DNA from: Gnetum montanum
Lineage: Eukaryota; Streptophyta; Gnetopsida; Gnetales; Gnetaceae
Direction of reading: 5' to 3'
Length of the DNA: 64,000 bases
NCBI GenBank assembly: GCA_015680685.1
Contig: MNCI01020141.1
Span: forward strand, 283,588-347,587
The notes under the pieces were generated by a model, which was not told the origin of the DNA, did not search any database, and saw only the letters and a program-made list of their open reading frames with translations. The translations under genes were made by a program, and so were the position numbers. Shown here one piece after another: positions 34,701 through 49,000 of this stretch (the first letter of the stretch is position 1; every line of letters starts with the position of its first letter).

Positions 34701-34964
34701 AACACCAAAAGCTAAATGAAAATGTCTATGTATGCTAAAATATGACTAATATAGGTATGAGAGCTCATCTTGAGTATTTATAAACTTTCATGAAATAACA
34801 ACAAAGGTTCGTTAGCACCTAGGTGTCAACAGAGATTTGCCAATGCAACTAAGGCTGATCTTGATCACACTATCGATAAAGGATACTAAACCAGGTCTAG
34901 TAGGGGATGTGTTAGTATTCTTGCACTAACATAGGGGATTCACTAATGTAGGGAAGTTAGTGCA
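34700..34964 (-). repeat. Partial LTR of minus-strand gypsy relic F
   Basis: Directly after the PPT, the minus strand begins TGCACTAACTTCCC. It has alternating GTTAGTG/CACTAAC motifs (about 34905-34964), then the TATA box GTTTATAAATAC (34774-34785). Only the sense 5' end is certain; the other end may lie beyond 34700. Confidence 0.5.
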
Positions 34965-34980
34965 CCCTCCCCCCAAACTA
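34965..34980 (-). other. Polypurine tract of relic F
   Basis: Minus strand TAGTTTGGGGGGAGGG immediately before a TG-starting LTR-like sequence. Confidence 0.5.
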
Positions 34981-37290
34981 CACTTTATTAAACCAACTCC
35001 AGATGAAAGTTGGAACTCAAGGAGGACATGTCAAAAGGACCAAAGGACTTCTAAACAAAGTAATAAGTTTCCTAAGGATCTAGAACATGCACGCAATCTC
35101 AAAGTATAATAGAGGGAGAAAGGATGTAAGCCTAGAAAATTTAGAACCTTAACTAAACTTGCTAGACTACAAACATAGGGCATGTGAAACACTTCCCAAA
35201 TTTAAAGCTTACAATTGACATACAAACTACCATTAAATGATTCATCATTCCCTTGTGAATGAGTAAAGCTAGTCCCATAGGTTTAATACCTAAGACACAA
35301 GGGCTAAGATTAGACACATGACTAGGTCAATATGGAGGGATTACAAATGTACAAATAACTCTAACATAAGGGACATTACAAACTTACCACATTAAGAAGA
35401 GAAGCTAGGAAATGATGGCTGACAAGAAGAGTCCCCTATCATGCCTACAAAGCTAAAGATGCCTCAAGCTTAATAGAATGATCTCTAGCAAATCCTTTGG
35501 CTCAATTTCAAGTTCAAATTATTGTGCACCTCCCTCACTTGTAATTCAAGAATACAATCCTTTCACCTATGAACCCTTATCTTGAGAGAGGTTTCTTAGG
35601 TTCAAGATCAAACTGGTATTCTTCAAGTGAAGTTGAAGGATGACATCTCTCTACTAGTCCATAAATTAAGGCTTAAAATTCTTTGATCTTAGGGATGCAC
35701 CTACCTAAACATGCTAGACCACAAAAAAGCTAAAAATCATGTTAAATCTTTAGGCATTAACCACCATTGATAAAGTCATGCATGAGAACAACTGTAAGTA
35801 TAATTCACAAGGAAAACATGAAGAAAAAAGTCATAGTTGAATGTTATACACATACACAAGAATGATGAATGATATTAAAAAATACATATCTAGCTATGTC
35901 TCTCCCCCACAACTGAGTGAAAAGACACTAGCATTAAACAACATTATTTAAATTCTCATAATGAAGAACACAATCACAACAATTAAGAACATGAATGCAA
36001 AAATCAATAAGAACATGCCTACCATACATCCTCAACAAATAAGAAGATGTTAAAATGTGTGATACCATCAACCAAAATAATCAAGGTACATAAGAACAAG
36101 AAGTATAACTTGGCCAGATATCCAATGTACAATCAAAATATGTAGGTAGAAAATAAAAATGGAAAAACATTTGTTTTGGTTAAATCATTAGGCTCATCGA
36201 TTCATAGCTAGACATGCAAAAGACTAATCGAGCATCTTATACTATGTAGCCACAACCATTCTAGAAGATAAGCTTGAGCTAACTCGCTCACAATGACAAG
36301 CCACCAAGAATCTACAAGTGGATCCTTTCCATAGCATGCACCTATCTTTCTTACCCTTGTGAAACATAGTGAGGTGAAATCCCTAAATTCCTAATAGCTA
36401 GTGAGACATCAATATCAAACAAAAATCTATACCCTTGGATGACAAAGTCTCATCCTTTATTTCACTTGGTTGACTTCCTACCACTCACAACAATGCATAA
36501 AATGGAAGGAAAGAGTGATGGAGAATGAAAGATTTGCAAAAGAGGGAAGGTGATAATGCATCATTATTGAATCCTTAACCAACCATTCAATTAGCTCATG
36601 GAAGCACATGAGCACATCCTACATCATGTGAGAGATCCACTGCCACATTCCTTTACTACTCATTCACATGGTGGAGATAGATCTCCATGTCTCCCTTCCA
36701 TGTGCAAGGCCACACATACTGCTATCAATGCCATCTAGACCTGATTATTCCATGGTTCAATCATTGGTGAAATTAAACCAAGGTAACGTTTCACAAATCA
36801 TCTAGAAGTCAAGATTCTGGTTTAGTTTTCCTTCATCAATGCCTATATGCACAATAGGTTCCTCAATTTTTTCTTTATCAAAAACCTCTCATTGATTCTT
36901 CTAGCTATGCTAACTTATCCTAATCCTAATAGTTACTACAATATGATGGTCAAAAAATGATGGGCATGATTATGGTTTGGAGCAATGGTTATGATCTTGA
37001 CCTCTAGGAACAAATGAATTTAGGAATTAGGTGGAAGTAACATTGATCCAATACAATTGAATGTTAAGTGATCCAAGCAATGGGTTGACCATAAGATAAT
37101 CTTTGCATGGATATTGGCTCAACCTTTCTTTTTGATCTTACTTGAGAAATTATAAGATTAGTTCAAGATGCTAAAAGTATCAATTTACATGGATTGATAA
37201 GCTTGGTGTTACATTGCTCTTCCCATTACCACCTCTCCTCATCATTATTATTAATTTCATCTTTTCTTTTCATTTTTTTCTTTATTTTTC
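34981..37290 (-). other. Non-coding 3' region of relic F
   Basis: No reading frame. A polypurine-like motif on the minus strand (about 35900-35917, CTCAGTTGTGGGGGAGA) and a stretch near 36314-36362 (ACAAGTGGATCCTTTCC ... ACCCTTGTGAAAC) resemble the middle regions of elements A and C. Whether this shows shared ancestry or a separate decayed A/C-type insertion cannot be decided by eye. Confidence 0.35.
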
Positions 37291-37299
37291 ATTTCATTC

Positions 37300-37860
37300 A
37301 TTATTTGTAATCTTTTCTTTCCTTCGTGAGGAGATGGATCTATCGCTCACAATGTTCATTAACACACTTTCCCATGGACCCTTGGGAATTGGCAAAGGCA
37401 TGTAATGTCCATTCACTCCTTTATCTCCTTCGAATTTCTAACAAGTCAAACATTCCTTCAAAAATTTTAAAACTTCAGTTGCCATTCCAAGCCAAAAAAT
37501 AGTACCAATTCATAAGTTCCAATGTTTTATCCCTATCCATGTGACCTATCATGCCACTATAATGCTTTTCAAACAAAATCTTCTTCCTAAAATCATAATT
37601 AGGAATACATGCCTTTCCATTCTTAAAAAAAAGTTCATATTGGATATGATAGTCCCTCCATTGGTCTATCCTACTCAAGAATGGCTCCTTGAGGCTTTTC
37701 CGAACCTATACAAAATTACAGTCATGTTCATACAAATCAAAAAAAATCACCCATACCTTCCACATGAGGTATACTGAAATTAACCACATGCATCCTAGAC
37801 AATGCATCAACCACCACATTGGTTTTTCCACTTTTGTACTTCTCCTTTGGCACAAGTACT
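37300..37860 (-). pseudogene. RNase H end and integrase start of gypsy relic F
   Basis: Minus strand about 37830-37790: KTNVVVDALSRMHVVNF, the DALSR signature at the RNase H/connection end. At 37678-37475: QYELFFKNGKACIPN, FEKHYSGMIGHMDRDKTLEL and YYFLAW, the H2C2 zinc-binding domain of Ty3/gypsy integrase (H..GH..xxKT). Downstream about 37440-37370: LTC, a stop, and HYMPLPIPKGPWESV, the linker to the integrase core. Stops show it is dead. The protein is of the autonomous gypsy type, in contrast to A-D. Confidence 0.7.
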
Positions 37861-37899
37861 ACTAGAACTACACAAGGTGAAATAGGTTTCCTCATGAAG

Positions 37900-40010
37900 C
37901 AATTTGCAAGTAACTTCTCTACTTGCCCTTACAATTCTACCTATTAATTTGGTGTCATTTGGAGTGCTAGGTGGGTTAAACGGAGTGCTAGATCATCATC
38001 TAGAGTCTTCAAATTGCATGAACATGAGAATTGATCCCACATCCCATGGCATGCACAAGTCCATGAGAATCATGAATCTCTTCTGAAGAGGGTGGTTAAG
38101 CATGGCAAGCATATGTACCTTGGTCCAATCATACGACTTAGACTTATCTTATAATCACAAGAATCATCAATGGTATATCCTTTCCTTACTAGTAACCAAG
38201 CACTCTTCTAGGATCCTAGAGGTCACACCCTAAGATGTGGATCCACCACCTATCCACGATTCTAGTACCATTAGCTTCAATAGCTCACAATATGTGTCCT
38301 AGCTCCCTATTGAATTTGAGCCTAGTTCACCAATCATGGATAGAGGAAAAAGTGGGTGGATGAATTTTGTTATGTGGGCATTCCATTGATCAAGGCTTTA
38401 CATTGAACCTATTTGATGTCTCTTATCATTATCGCATCTATAATGCATCCATCAATCATTAGCTTATTAGGTGAGCATAGCTTTTATGTGTAATGTTTTT
38501 GATCTTGTGCACTATCATGGACTTGATGAGGAAATCATATAAGGCAACATTGATGAGTTGAAAAGGGTTATTGATCAATCCAAGCCTTCAATAGAATGGA
38601 GTGAATACTTAATCCATTAGGAGGATCAATCCATAGATGACGTTGTATGGGTCCATGAGACCAAACTTCATGAGCAGGGAATCACTTCAACACCTACTTC
38701 CTTCTTCGAGTTCACTTCTTGAAGAGCTAGTGTAGGAACACCTCTTTCAATTCCCTTATGTTTTTCCCCTATAGGTAATTGTTACAAGTTTTTCGACTCT
38801 TTAGAGACATCTTGGTTAAGAGTTGAACTTGTAGGAGACGTACTAGATTCAAAAAAGATGTCTTTGATTCAGAAATTATCACAACTTTCATTCTCTCCAC
38901 TGCAACACTTCAACTTAAAATGAATTAATTATTTTATGCATTTCATCTTCCGATATAATAATTTATGTTCTGATGCAATCTTAATATTTGGCCGAGTAAA
39001 CACAACGAGATCTGAAGCGTAACCATGTATTCGATTAGTAATCCTAATCACATCGCTTAATTCCATAACCTAAAAACAGTCGACAAATGCCTACCGCATG
39101 GAATCAAGTCACCTATACAGCATTCCTGCTTGCCGTGTTTAATTGTGTAGTATCTCGTGGATGAAACTTTTATTAGATTCTTTCGCAAACCCTCCAAAGA
39201 TGAAATCTGTTCACATTCATTGACACAATCTGCAGGTGCAACAAACCAAATATGCCCATCTTAGGCATCTTTGCGGTTCCGATGTATCCATTGTTGTCAA
39301 AGGATGCACTCAGGAATGCAGATGTATTTCATTCGACAACCAAAATCCGAGTGAAGTACATAATCTCTCAGAAAGCCACCAAGCTACAAATTATCAAACA
39401 TCAACGCACCAAAATCACAGCTCAAACTCACGTTCCATGAACGCTACCAACGGAAATAAGAGCATTAACAATCTCAAAAAAAAAAAACTTCACCGTTGTC
39501 AACAAACCAACTGTCCTTGTGTTATATAATCTTGTCATTGTCCTTCATGCAAAGCAGCTGTTCCCCAAGACAACCCAAACGTATTTTATGAAAGTAATCA
39601 TGAAAATGTGATAATCTGAATCAACATCCTCATGAAAATTGAGGCCATCACTACTCGAAGACCATGCTTGTTTGCTGTATTGTCCACCGAAGCAAAAAAA
39701 ATATAAAAAGCAGACCATTCCCAGTGAAAAAATTGGCATTCCAACCTCACTCGTATAAAGCTGTACATTTTTAAATGTCTCATGTTAAAAACCAAAGATC
39801 AAGAATACAACTGCCCCGTGAAGACTTGGAAGGGGAAATAGAAGCAAATCATTAATTTCGAATAAAACTGCATAAGGACGAATGACCATACAAAAAAAAA
39901 ATTTACACCATAAAAATTGGCGATAGATACGTGGTTCCACTATCATGTCAAGATCTAATCAGAAGATCAAAAAGATCCATTTTACAAGACAGGAAACAAT
40001 ACTACTGCTC
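37900..40010. other. Intergenic sequence including the 3' side of the UPL gene
   Basis: No independent gene is supported. The part just below 40011 should contain the 3' UTR of the minus-strand UPL gene. I could not identify a clear polyadenylation signal or transcript end. A/T content rises below 39600. Confidence 0.4.
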
Positions 40011-43000
40011 TTAACCGAAACCAAAACCTTCACTGGCTTCATGAATAGCCAATAGTAATCGCTCCTGAAGCTGATCCTTTGAGGAATATTCCGGAAGATC
40101 CAACTGATTAAAACTGCATAAATTATAACCAAAAACATTATAAGACAATAGATCCCTTTTTTCGGGCAAATCAAACCACGCACGTAATTGAATAATCAGT
40201 TTTGTAACTTTACCATGTGTGAGCAGTCGGCAACCTCTCAGGAGCTCCGTAAGCCTTGTGTATTTGAAATCTTTGAGGACCAGAAATCCCTTGAAGAGCC
40301 TTGAAACCTTCCAGTGGAACCTGCATCGGTTCATGGACTCCAATATTAGTTAATGAAAAGAAAACGTCTGTTGCAATGCATAGGGAATTATTTTAAATAC
40401 AACAAATACCTTAGACGTTCCTGTAACAAACTGGAGCAAGCGTGCCATGTCCTCTTTGCTGAGTCCTTGAACAACCTCCCAAAACCACTGTATTACAGGA
40501 GATGCTGCAGTGTACCCGGTGTACTCTGTACTTGCCTTCAGATCATCAACTGAAAATTGGAAAAGCAAAATATAAGAACACATTTAAGTTAAATATAAAA
40601 GAAAATAATTTGGGCATATAAGAATGCAAAGAAATCCTCTGGGAACTTACAGTCAATTTCAGGTAGCCCACTAATCAAGAGTTCCAGCTCCTTATCATTA
40701 AAGATGGAAATCAGATGCTTTGGTATCAACTCATTGAACCCCTCCAGGAAAGCATTTATTTGAGGTCGTATGGCCGTGGTCAACCGATGTTCTGCTACAA
40801 GGTCAACATACTTGTGTTTGTTTTCCTCTGTTACTCGTATATTCCTTCCACCAGGAATTAGCTCGTAGTCGGTCACCTGTTAAAATACAACATTATTATT
40901 AATAAGTTACGAAGTGTTATCACGTACGTCAGACCTTTAGAGCATTATATTGTTATTTTCCAGGCAACGGTACCTCGGTTTTCTCGTATAAAATGTGCTT
41001 TTCCTCATCAGCGTCTATGCTGAAGGTAAGGTCAGGTACCTCACTTGTATCATTCTGCATGCAAAGAAACAAAACGACATCATAAAAATGAACCCTCGGA
41101 GAACAATTATGATTGATAATGCAAATACTGAGAGCTATTGAGACACTTACCTCAAGCATCCATTTAAGATTTTTATAATAATCTGGATCAATGGCCTCAA
41201 TATCATGATAGGTAACTTTAGCTCCAAGAATGTGCTTGTAAAAAGATCGGGTAAAATAAACATCCAAAAGCTGTCCATCAAATAAAGCTTTTGCAACCTG
41301 ATAAAAAGAACAATTAGAACACAAACGCTGATCCGGTGATCGCAAATGACATATTGAAAATAAAGCCACAATTGAGAAAAAAATTGTTAAAAATTACCAC
41401 ACGCCCAACAAATTTGAAATATGAAAGATGCTCTGTCTGAAAAACGGAATTTGGATTGGGCTGGAATGTTGACTGATTGCCTACTGTTGTAAACAGTAGA
41501 GCTCCTTTATCAAATATAACTCTTGAAAGTATCTGGTACCACTCTCTGGTTAAACCTCCGGCATCAATTCCTTCCTCACCTTGGAATTGGACTGTTAGGC
41601 GACCCTTAAGGTCATCCACGGTCCTCATCCGGAGCTGATTGTATGAATCTTCCAGTACATACGTCCTACGAACACATATACGAAGAGGATTGTAATTGTG
41701 TTGATCATTTTGCTGTTTGATTCGAGAACGGAAGAAAGAGCGCTTGTTATCAAAATCTATCAGTCTAGGCATCTTTAGCAACATAGCAAATGATTTGTCT
41801 AATAAGCCATGTTGCTGTCGAACAAAGGCATTAAGCAGTCGCCTGTGCTTTTCAGCAAATTTCACAAATGTCATTGCTCCAACTCTCTTGGCCAATGCGG
41901 CATCACTCATGGTACCATCGTCAGATTCTGCCTGCACAGTACCTGAGCCTCCTTGTAATTTTTCACACAACACAAAGAATGCCTCTATGAATGGAAGCAC
42001 CCTCTGTGTACCAGGAGGAAGAGTAGATGAAGCAGATCCAGATGAGGAGCTTAAACTTCGGCTTCTGCTGCTTGATAATACCTCTTGGGCGTTCCCTAAC
42101 TGAATTTCAATTTTCCCAATACAGCGGCTAAGCCCTTGCCATAATGTGTCCAGAGATAAATTCAGATCACTAATCATCACAAGACTTCCGTCCTCTGTCT
42201 CATCAACTGATGTCAAGGTACCCAACGCTTGCAGAACTCTTAAGATTGCTGCACCAGCCAACGATCCTGAGCTCACACCAGCACATTGGTCTTCAGCTAA
42301 TGTTATGAGTTCATTAACTGCAGGCCCACTTAAGCTTCGAGCAGCATCTGCTAGCTCCAAAACAAAAAGCTTTCTATGTGGAGGGGCAAAGCTAGCAAGC
42401 TTCTTAAGAACTTCAGCTGCCTTCGTGTAAACTGTTTCTGTCAAACTGCATCAACAATAAAATTTGACTCAAACAACTTCAACAAGTATTATCATTTCAT
42501 TTCTATACAGCAGAGCAACAGTAAAAAAATAAATTGCTGACATGACAGAAATTTATTGGAACATACCCCTCTTTTGCAAGCAGTTTGCACAAATTTTTCA
42601 ACTCCCTTTCAGGAAGTTGAAGAAGAATCTCGGTGGCCGTCATTTCTTTCTTTGATCCTGAAGTTGACGCTTCCATGGCTTCTCTAGGTTTATCTATACT
42701 TGAACTCCTAGCGGTCTCCTGATTAGCACCACTAGCTTCGGGCAAAGACCCACTGGTACCTGCCGTCTCCGTTGCACGTTGGCCATCAGTAGCATCTTGG
42801 CCGCTTGCCTTTTCAGATGAATTGTCTTTTGCAATACTGTTTGCTGTTTCTAATTCTCTTTTAAGGCCAACATTATTCATAATTACTTCAAGTAGACCCA
42901 TGACCTGCACAGAGAACATACTGGTAAATAACTCAAGCAGGATCGTCATCACTAAATATGCGATGATCAAGAAACTGTGAACTGCTTGGTTTATATTTAC

Positions 43001-46000
43001 CTGCTCCAAATGGGCACTACTTCGAGAAAAGAGAGGTTGACTCAAAAGCTTGAGCAGTAATATAAGAGGTATTTCTTTATCAAGGGGCCCGCTTAACTCA
43101 TCATCGAATAATTTTGCTTTTCCCTTGTCTTCAATCGACGGTAATGCTGGTTGAATAGATGATGACGAAATTGACGTGGATCCTTTGTAGAACAGTAAGT
43201 CCGCAACACCAGAATGATGCTTTGCTAGGTAAGTCAAAATCTCAAGAACACGTCGAGTAACAAGTGGTGGTACCCCTACAAAAAAATTTTCAAATAATGA
43301 TTACATCATTGCATTTCAGGTATTTAGGAATTTCAGAAACACAAATAAATCATACCATCAGAGAGTTGAGAGCGCGCATAAACCATATTCCATTGGCATC
43401 CATAAAGCCTTTGATTCACTGCAGCTTTTGTATCTGAAAGAATTCCTTCTGCTTCTGGTTTCAACATATCAAGCAAAAGATGAACTAAAGTAGTTCGTGT
43501 GCCACTGTGAGCGCACAGATTAAACAGCAACCGTTGCAGAAGACCTTTTCCTAAAGGCTGGTTTTACAATAAGGCAAGCTTAAGAAACAGATTACTGATC
43601 ACAAATGCTGTACAGAGAAACGAGACAACCAGAAAGATGAACTAAAAATGGTCATTTAAAATAAAAATTATATTTAAAAAAAAACCTGTGCAAGCCTCAA
43701 CAGCTGTAGCATGGCTTTCAAAGCTCCTTCATCCACCAATGGCTTTCCTTCAACGTCCTTCATTCGCATTGAATTACTGCCCGCAGTGCCACCCCTGCGA
43801 CCTAATCCACTCCCAACACCACGATCCATCCCAGATTGCCCAGACCCAATATTGTGACGTCTACCGCCTAACCTGTGACCTCCGAAAAAGCTGCGTGCCT
43901 GGTATCGATTCATTGCTCTTTCCCTCAAAATTTGTGCTTCCGCAAGCAGGGCGGGGGATAGCGCTGCCAACACGGCTTGGGAAGAAGTCAAAAGAACCTA
44001 AAAGAAAACATGGAACTCAGGCTACAAATGCAGAAGAGTACCAGTCAAATATGTATACAATTTTTCTGAAAAAACTGATAGATCAAGATTTTAAAAGCAA
44101 CCTCTTCGCGTAGCTCAGCAGGAAATGTAGCAATAATTGATGCACTGTCCATATCCACGGGTTGGCCTTCGGATTGGTGAGACTGAGCCAGCCGTTGGGC
44201 ACGCTGCTGTGCTAAAACTTCAGCTTGAATATCCGGTGGAAGGGCCGCAAGAAATTCAGGATCGATATCTTCACTGGTAGGAGGAGCATAGTTAGAAGGC
44301 CTAGAGGACTGTACTTGCTGAGATGCCAAGACTTCTGCACGTAGATCTTCTGGAAGAGCTTCTAGGAAAGTAGGATCGATTGTGTTTGCCATGGGCTCTT
44401 CGTTATTCGTTTGTTCAGCTTGTTCATTACCAGCGTTTGCTGCCTCATTCTGTCCTTGAATCTGGCCAGATGCCCCATCGATATTGTTATTTTGAACTAT
44501 CCCTGCATTCTCAGTTTGTGAAACAGGCTCCGTGCCTCCTTGATCATTCGCTCCGTTCCCTGAATCCATGATGATAGCAGCCGATTGTGGAACACTGGCA
44601 GAAGCTCCCAATACCTGACTAGAGACCTGTCTATCAGCTTCTTCACGCCCATCTACACTTCCAGTTTCAACTTCCAAACTCCTAAGGCTCTCCCCCATCG
44701 TCGCACCACTTCCCTCGCTTTCATGTCCTTCGGACTCTGCATACTCTCTGTTCCTGGTGTCATTCCCTTCGTCTGCCATCCTGACATCAACACCAGCTGC
44801 ATTGCTCTCAGAAGCAGATACGGCTTCTCTCTGATCCGCAGACTCTGCACTGTGAGGAGGTTGAGCTTCTTCGGCTTCGGCCATTTGGTGCTCAGGTACT
44901 TGGACAGTTTGCGCATTTTCTACAGAAGTAGTTTGACCAGTTGTATCCATAACTGCCACAGTAGTTTGTTGATCTTCCGCATTATTATTATTATTATTCA
45001 CGCTCGAGTTTGGAGGAGCACCTTGGTTTGTGGGGGTTTCCTCAACCGGCCTAGTAAGGGACCTCAACTGAGACAAAAACTCCTCCTCTATAGCCTGGGC
45101 AATTGCCTCTGTTTGAGCCCCTGCTTGGGGCTGCCCATCATCTGTCCATCTACCATTGCGAAGATAGCCCCGCCTTCCCGACGAGAAATAGACAGGCTCT
45201 GATGAGAAATCCAGTAATGGTGGTGGAGGAGCCCCAACTCCACGATCCGCCAAGAATGAACTTCCACCGTGATCAGAAGACATGAATGGAGGTTCGTACA
45301 TGAAGTAATGCGTAACATCAAAACCTCCAGGGCCTACAGCAGCATCTCTTGACATATTTCCAGAAGAAGGAAAGGCAGAAGAACCATTGGAAGCCAGGCC
45401 GTTAGATTGTACAGGCCTGGTAAGAAGAGGGTGTTGAAAGGCACCTCCACGATCGGTGCCCTGACGTTCAGCGAAGGGCCTGTGACCACTCGGGCGCCTT
45501 CTATCCACAGCGGCAGAACGACGAAAGCCAAATATATCATCCATATTGACCTGGAAAGGCTCCGCAGAGAAATCAACTAAATTGCCATCACCTCCAGGAT
45601 GCCCCAAGACATGCACATGATTCAGACCATCTAATCCTTCCCTCCATCTAACTTCTATTACACGGTTGCCAGGAAAATCATCATCCTCCTCGTCTTCAAC
45701 AACATCCTCTGTATAATCATCCCCTAACCCATTGTCTTCATCATGATCTTCAACATCTGTATCTACAAGAGACATATGGGCACCACCTTCTTCACCTTCA
45801 ATGTCATCCTCTTCTTCCTCCTCCTCATCCTCGTCTTCTTCTTCAGCTTCATCATCCATATCTTCATCGTCATCTTCATCGCCCATATCACCATTGGACC
45901 TTCGTGCAAGTCTCCGCTCAAGACGCCGAAAAGCTGCCATCTCCGCCGCCGTCGGATCATGTAAATCAGATGTCACCTCAACAGTGGCACTAATGATATG

Positions 46001-49000
46001 GTCCCCATGCTCTGCATCATTACGAACTTCAAGAGTTTCATCTGTTTCGATTCCCATGTCATGCTCCATGTTTTCGTGTGCAGTCGGGGGATCTCCTTGT
46101 GCATCTTCCTGATACGGGAGTTGCCTTTCATCCATGTTTGCAACTTGCTGGTTCCCATTTTGGGCTTCCTGAGCTTCATTGTTTTGAGCCTGTCCAGACG
46201 ACAACTGGCTGGTGGTATTTGCTTCACTCTCGCTTACTGTAGGAGCCTTTTTCTTTTCATTTTCTTCCGACTTGTAAATCTGCTCCCCTGAAGTTGCAGC
46301 CCTGGTTAATGCCTCCAATGCCTTGAGAATAAGATTGACAAGCTTTGGAGCTTCTGGATGATCCAGATCAATGACTTTTAGTGTACTGGTCAAAGCCGGA
46401 ACCATTCCTGCTTCTATCATCGCTTTAGCCATATCAGGGGAGCAACCCGGCACTTGTGGATTACCTGACGACGCATTGTTTGAAAGAATAGAATTAACTA
46501 AATCAACAAAAGCAAGGACTTTCTTGTTCGGCAGACCTGCATGTCTAGAACTACTGCCGGCATTTGAAGCCGCATCTAAAGCCTTCACAACTTCAGAGAT
46601 TACCCTTCTTCTACCTTCACTGGATCGTCCACATACAACTACCAAAAACCAAGATGCTTTCTCAGATAATTTTACTTGCAACTCCTCCCCGTTACTATCC
46701 GATTTCTTATCGCCCAGACATGGTAGAAATCTATGCAAGACGTGATGCAGTATACCGCCATTACCTGGAAATTCAGAAGAAAAGACACGGCCTTGACTAA
46801 TCTCTGCATCCCGCTTCAAAACAACATTGATTGCATGTACGTACATTAAAAGAATGTCACACAATAATTTCAATATAAAGGTAACTCTCGCCAATCCTGT
46901 GTAATTTTCTGAAGATTTATCCACCTCAAACTTTTTGAAATCATCAACTTTAGCTTTTCCTTTAGCTTTTGAAGTTGCTCCATCAATGTCCATGTCCGCG
47001 ACTCCAGTATAGTCACTGTCCTGTTTAGGAGGATACTGCAGAACTACCTCTAGCAGTTGGTCTATGACTTGGCTAAAACTATGAGGTATCTTTTTATGAC
47101 CCTTATGTTTACCGGTATGATCTGATTGCTTGCCTGCTCCATCATTTCCCTTGCTTAAATCAAGGGCTCCAGCTGATTCAGTTTGACCCACAACTTTGTG
47201 TCTATCTTTATCCTTTGATTTCTCTCTCTCCTTGGCCTTCTCCTTGTCTTCTCTCTCCTTAGAGAGAATTATATCTGGCCTACCACCCACGCTCTGCAAT
47301 TGACAAACTGCCGCCGCTGCTTGCATAAAAATAGCCGGATCCCTCGATATGACTGGGGCCAGTGTCGTTAAAAACGTCCTAGGAGACGTGCGACCTACCC
47401 GTGGGTTATACAAAAACAAAAGAGTCTGCCGTATTTCAACCTCCATTGCAATTTGTAGCGTGTGAGGATCCTCGAGGAGATGGCGAATGATAACAGACGC
47501 AACAGAATCAAAACCAGGAAAAATGCTACTTCGTGGAAGTTTCAACAGAGAAGACAATCCACCCTTTTCAAGAAACAGCACTGCCATTGGATGTGACTTC
47601 GTCAACCTTGAACACAATTGAAGAACAGCCTGAACCGTGGCTGATGGAAGGTTCAGTTGCAAAAAACCACAGGCGATGCACAAGGCCTTGTGCTGCTCAT
47701 CAGAAGTCATATATCCTGATGATTTTCCAAGAATCTTCATGAACGGATTAACTGCTTTGTTGTTATCCTCTACCATTGTACGTTCTCCATTATCCCTTTC
47801 AGGTGTCGGTTCGGAAGCGGGATCTTCAGGAATAGTTCCAAAAGAAGGTCCTCCAGAACCACTAACATTTTGTGAATCCGAAGAGAGCTGCAGCTTGCAC
47901 TGAAGCATGTGTTCCAGGATAAGAAGAAGAGCTGTAACCCACTTAGGAACTACAACCTTTCCTTCTTCTATGTTGCTGGGCCTGAAATTCGATAATAATT
48001 CTAATGCAATGCCAACTAGACCATTTTCTGCACCCACTTCCCTAGAACTGCTATCTTCGCTTAAAACTAAGGCGAGAATATGCGATATGGTAGACAACAT
48101 ACTAGTGTCCTTGTCGCTCTCTTCCACCTTGCAAAGCTTTAGCTGTTGCACAAGATAGGTCACAACCCTACCGCGATACTGACCTTTGTTTTGGGAGCAC
48201 AATGTCACAATCAAATCAGTCACTGGAAAAGCAATAGCATCTGTACTCTGCAACAATTTCATACATATCGCCAAAATGTCCTCCACAGGTGGGTTTTCTG
48301 TAAGTTTATCCTCATTTTGAACCTCCTTGCCCTTTTCGTTGGAGGGATCTTTTGCAACTTCTGAATTACCCAGAGACAACGCAAGTGCTTGGGCAAGATC
48401 ATCATCCTCTTGAGCAGGCTCCTCTGGATGGTTAAAAATCCACTCCATTGCCATTTCAACGCTATTTGATTCGACATTCCTTAACGCTTCTTCTGCCCGA
48501 GCCCTTGGAAAGCCCATGTCAACCATCATTGAGACCGCATTTTCATCAGGCGCATAGTTTCTAATTCGATTTCCCATGCCTCCACCAGTGCCATCTCGGC
48601 TTCCTTTCGGATCGCTTATCCCAGAGTATACATGAGTGATAATGATGATAACCGATGTGATGAACGAAGGACTGCAAGCAGGAAACATCGGATTGTTCCA
48701 CACAGGAAGAATAGCATAAAGAACTTCAGATTGCAATTTTTTAACAAACGTTTCAGGGTCCCCTGGAAGTGGAACGGATCCACCACTGACCGGCTGCACT
48801 AGTAGCTGTGACGATGATGACACCGACAAAAGTAACGAAGAGTTGACAAGGTACTCCAACAGTCTGCAGTAACTCCTCAAAGTATCTAGCAAGAGTGGAG
48901 AATGATCTAGATTTTCGTTTGAACTCTGAGTGCTGCTTTCAGTTTCCATATCGCGTGGTGACATCAATTGCCGAGCCCACAGCAACTGCCCCGTGGCCTC

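Noticed and set aside
39236-39529. A small gene downstream of UPL
   Set aside because: Two overlapping frames of similar length without family resemblance, in the likely 3' flank of UPL.
41717-42430. Plus-strand open frames across the HECT-side exons
   Set aside because: Antisense shadows of a conserved coding exon with no family resemblance.
45801-46112. Plus-strand poly-Ser reading frame
   Set aside because: It is the antisense shadow of the acidic Asp/Glu tract of the UPL exon.
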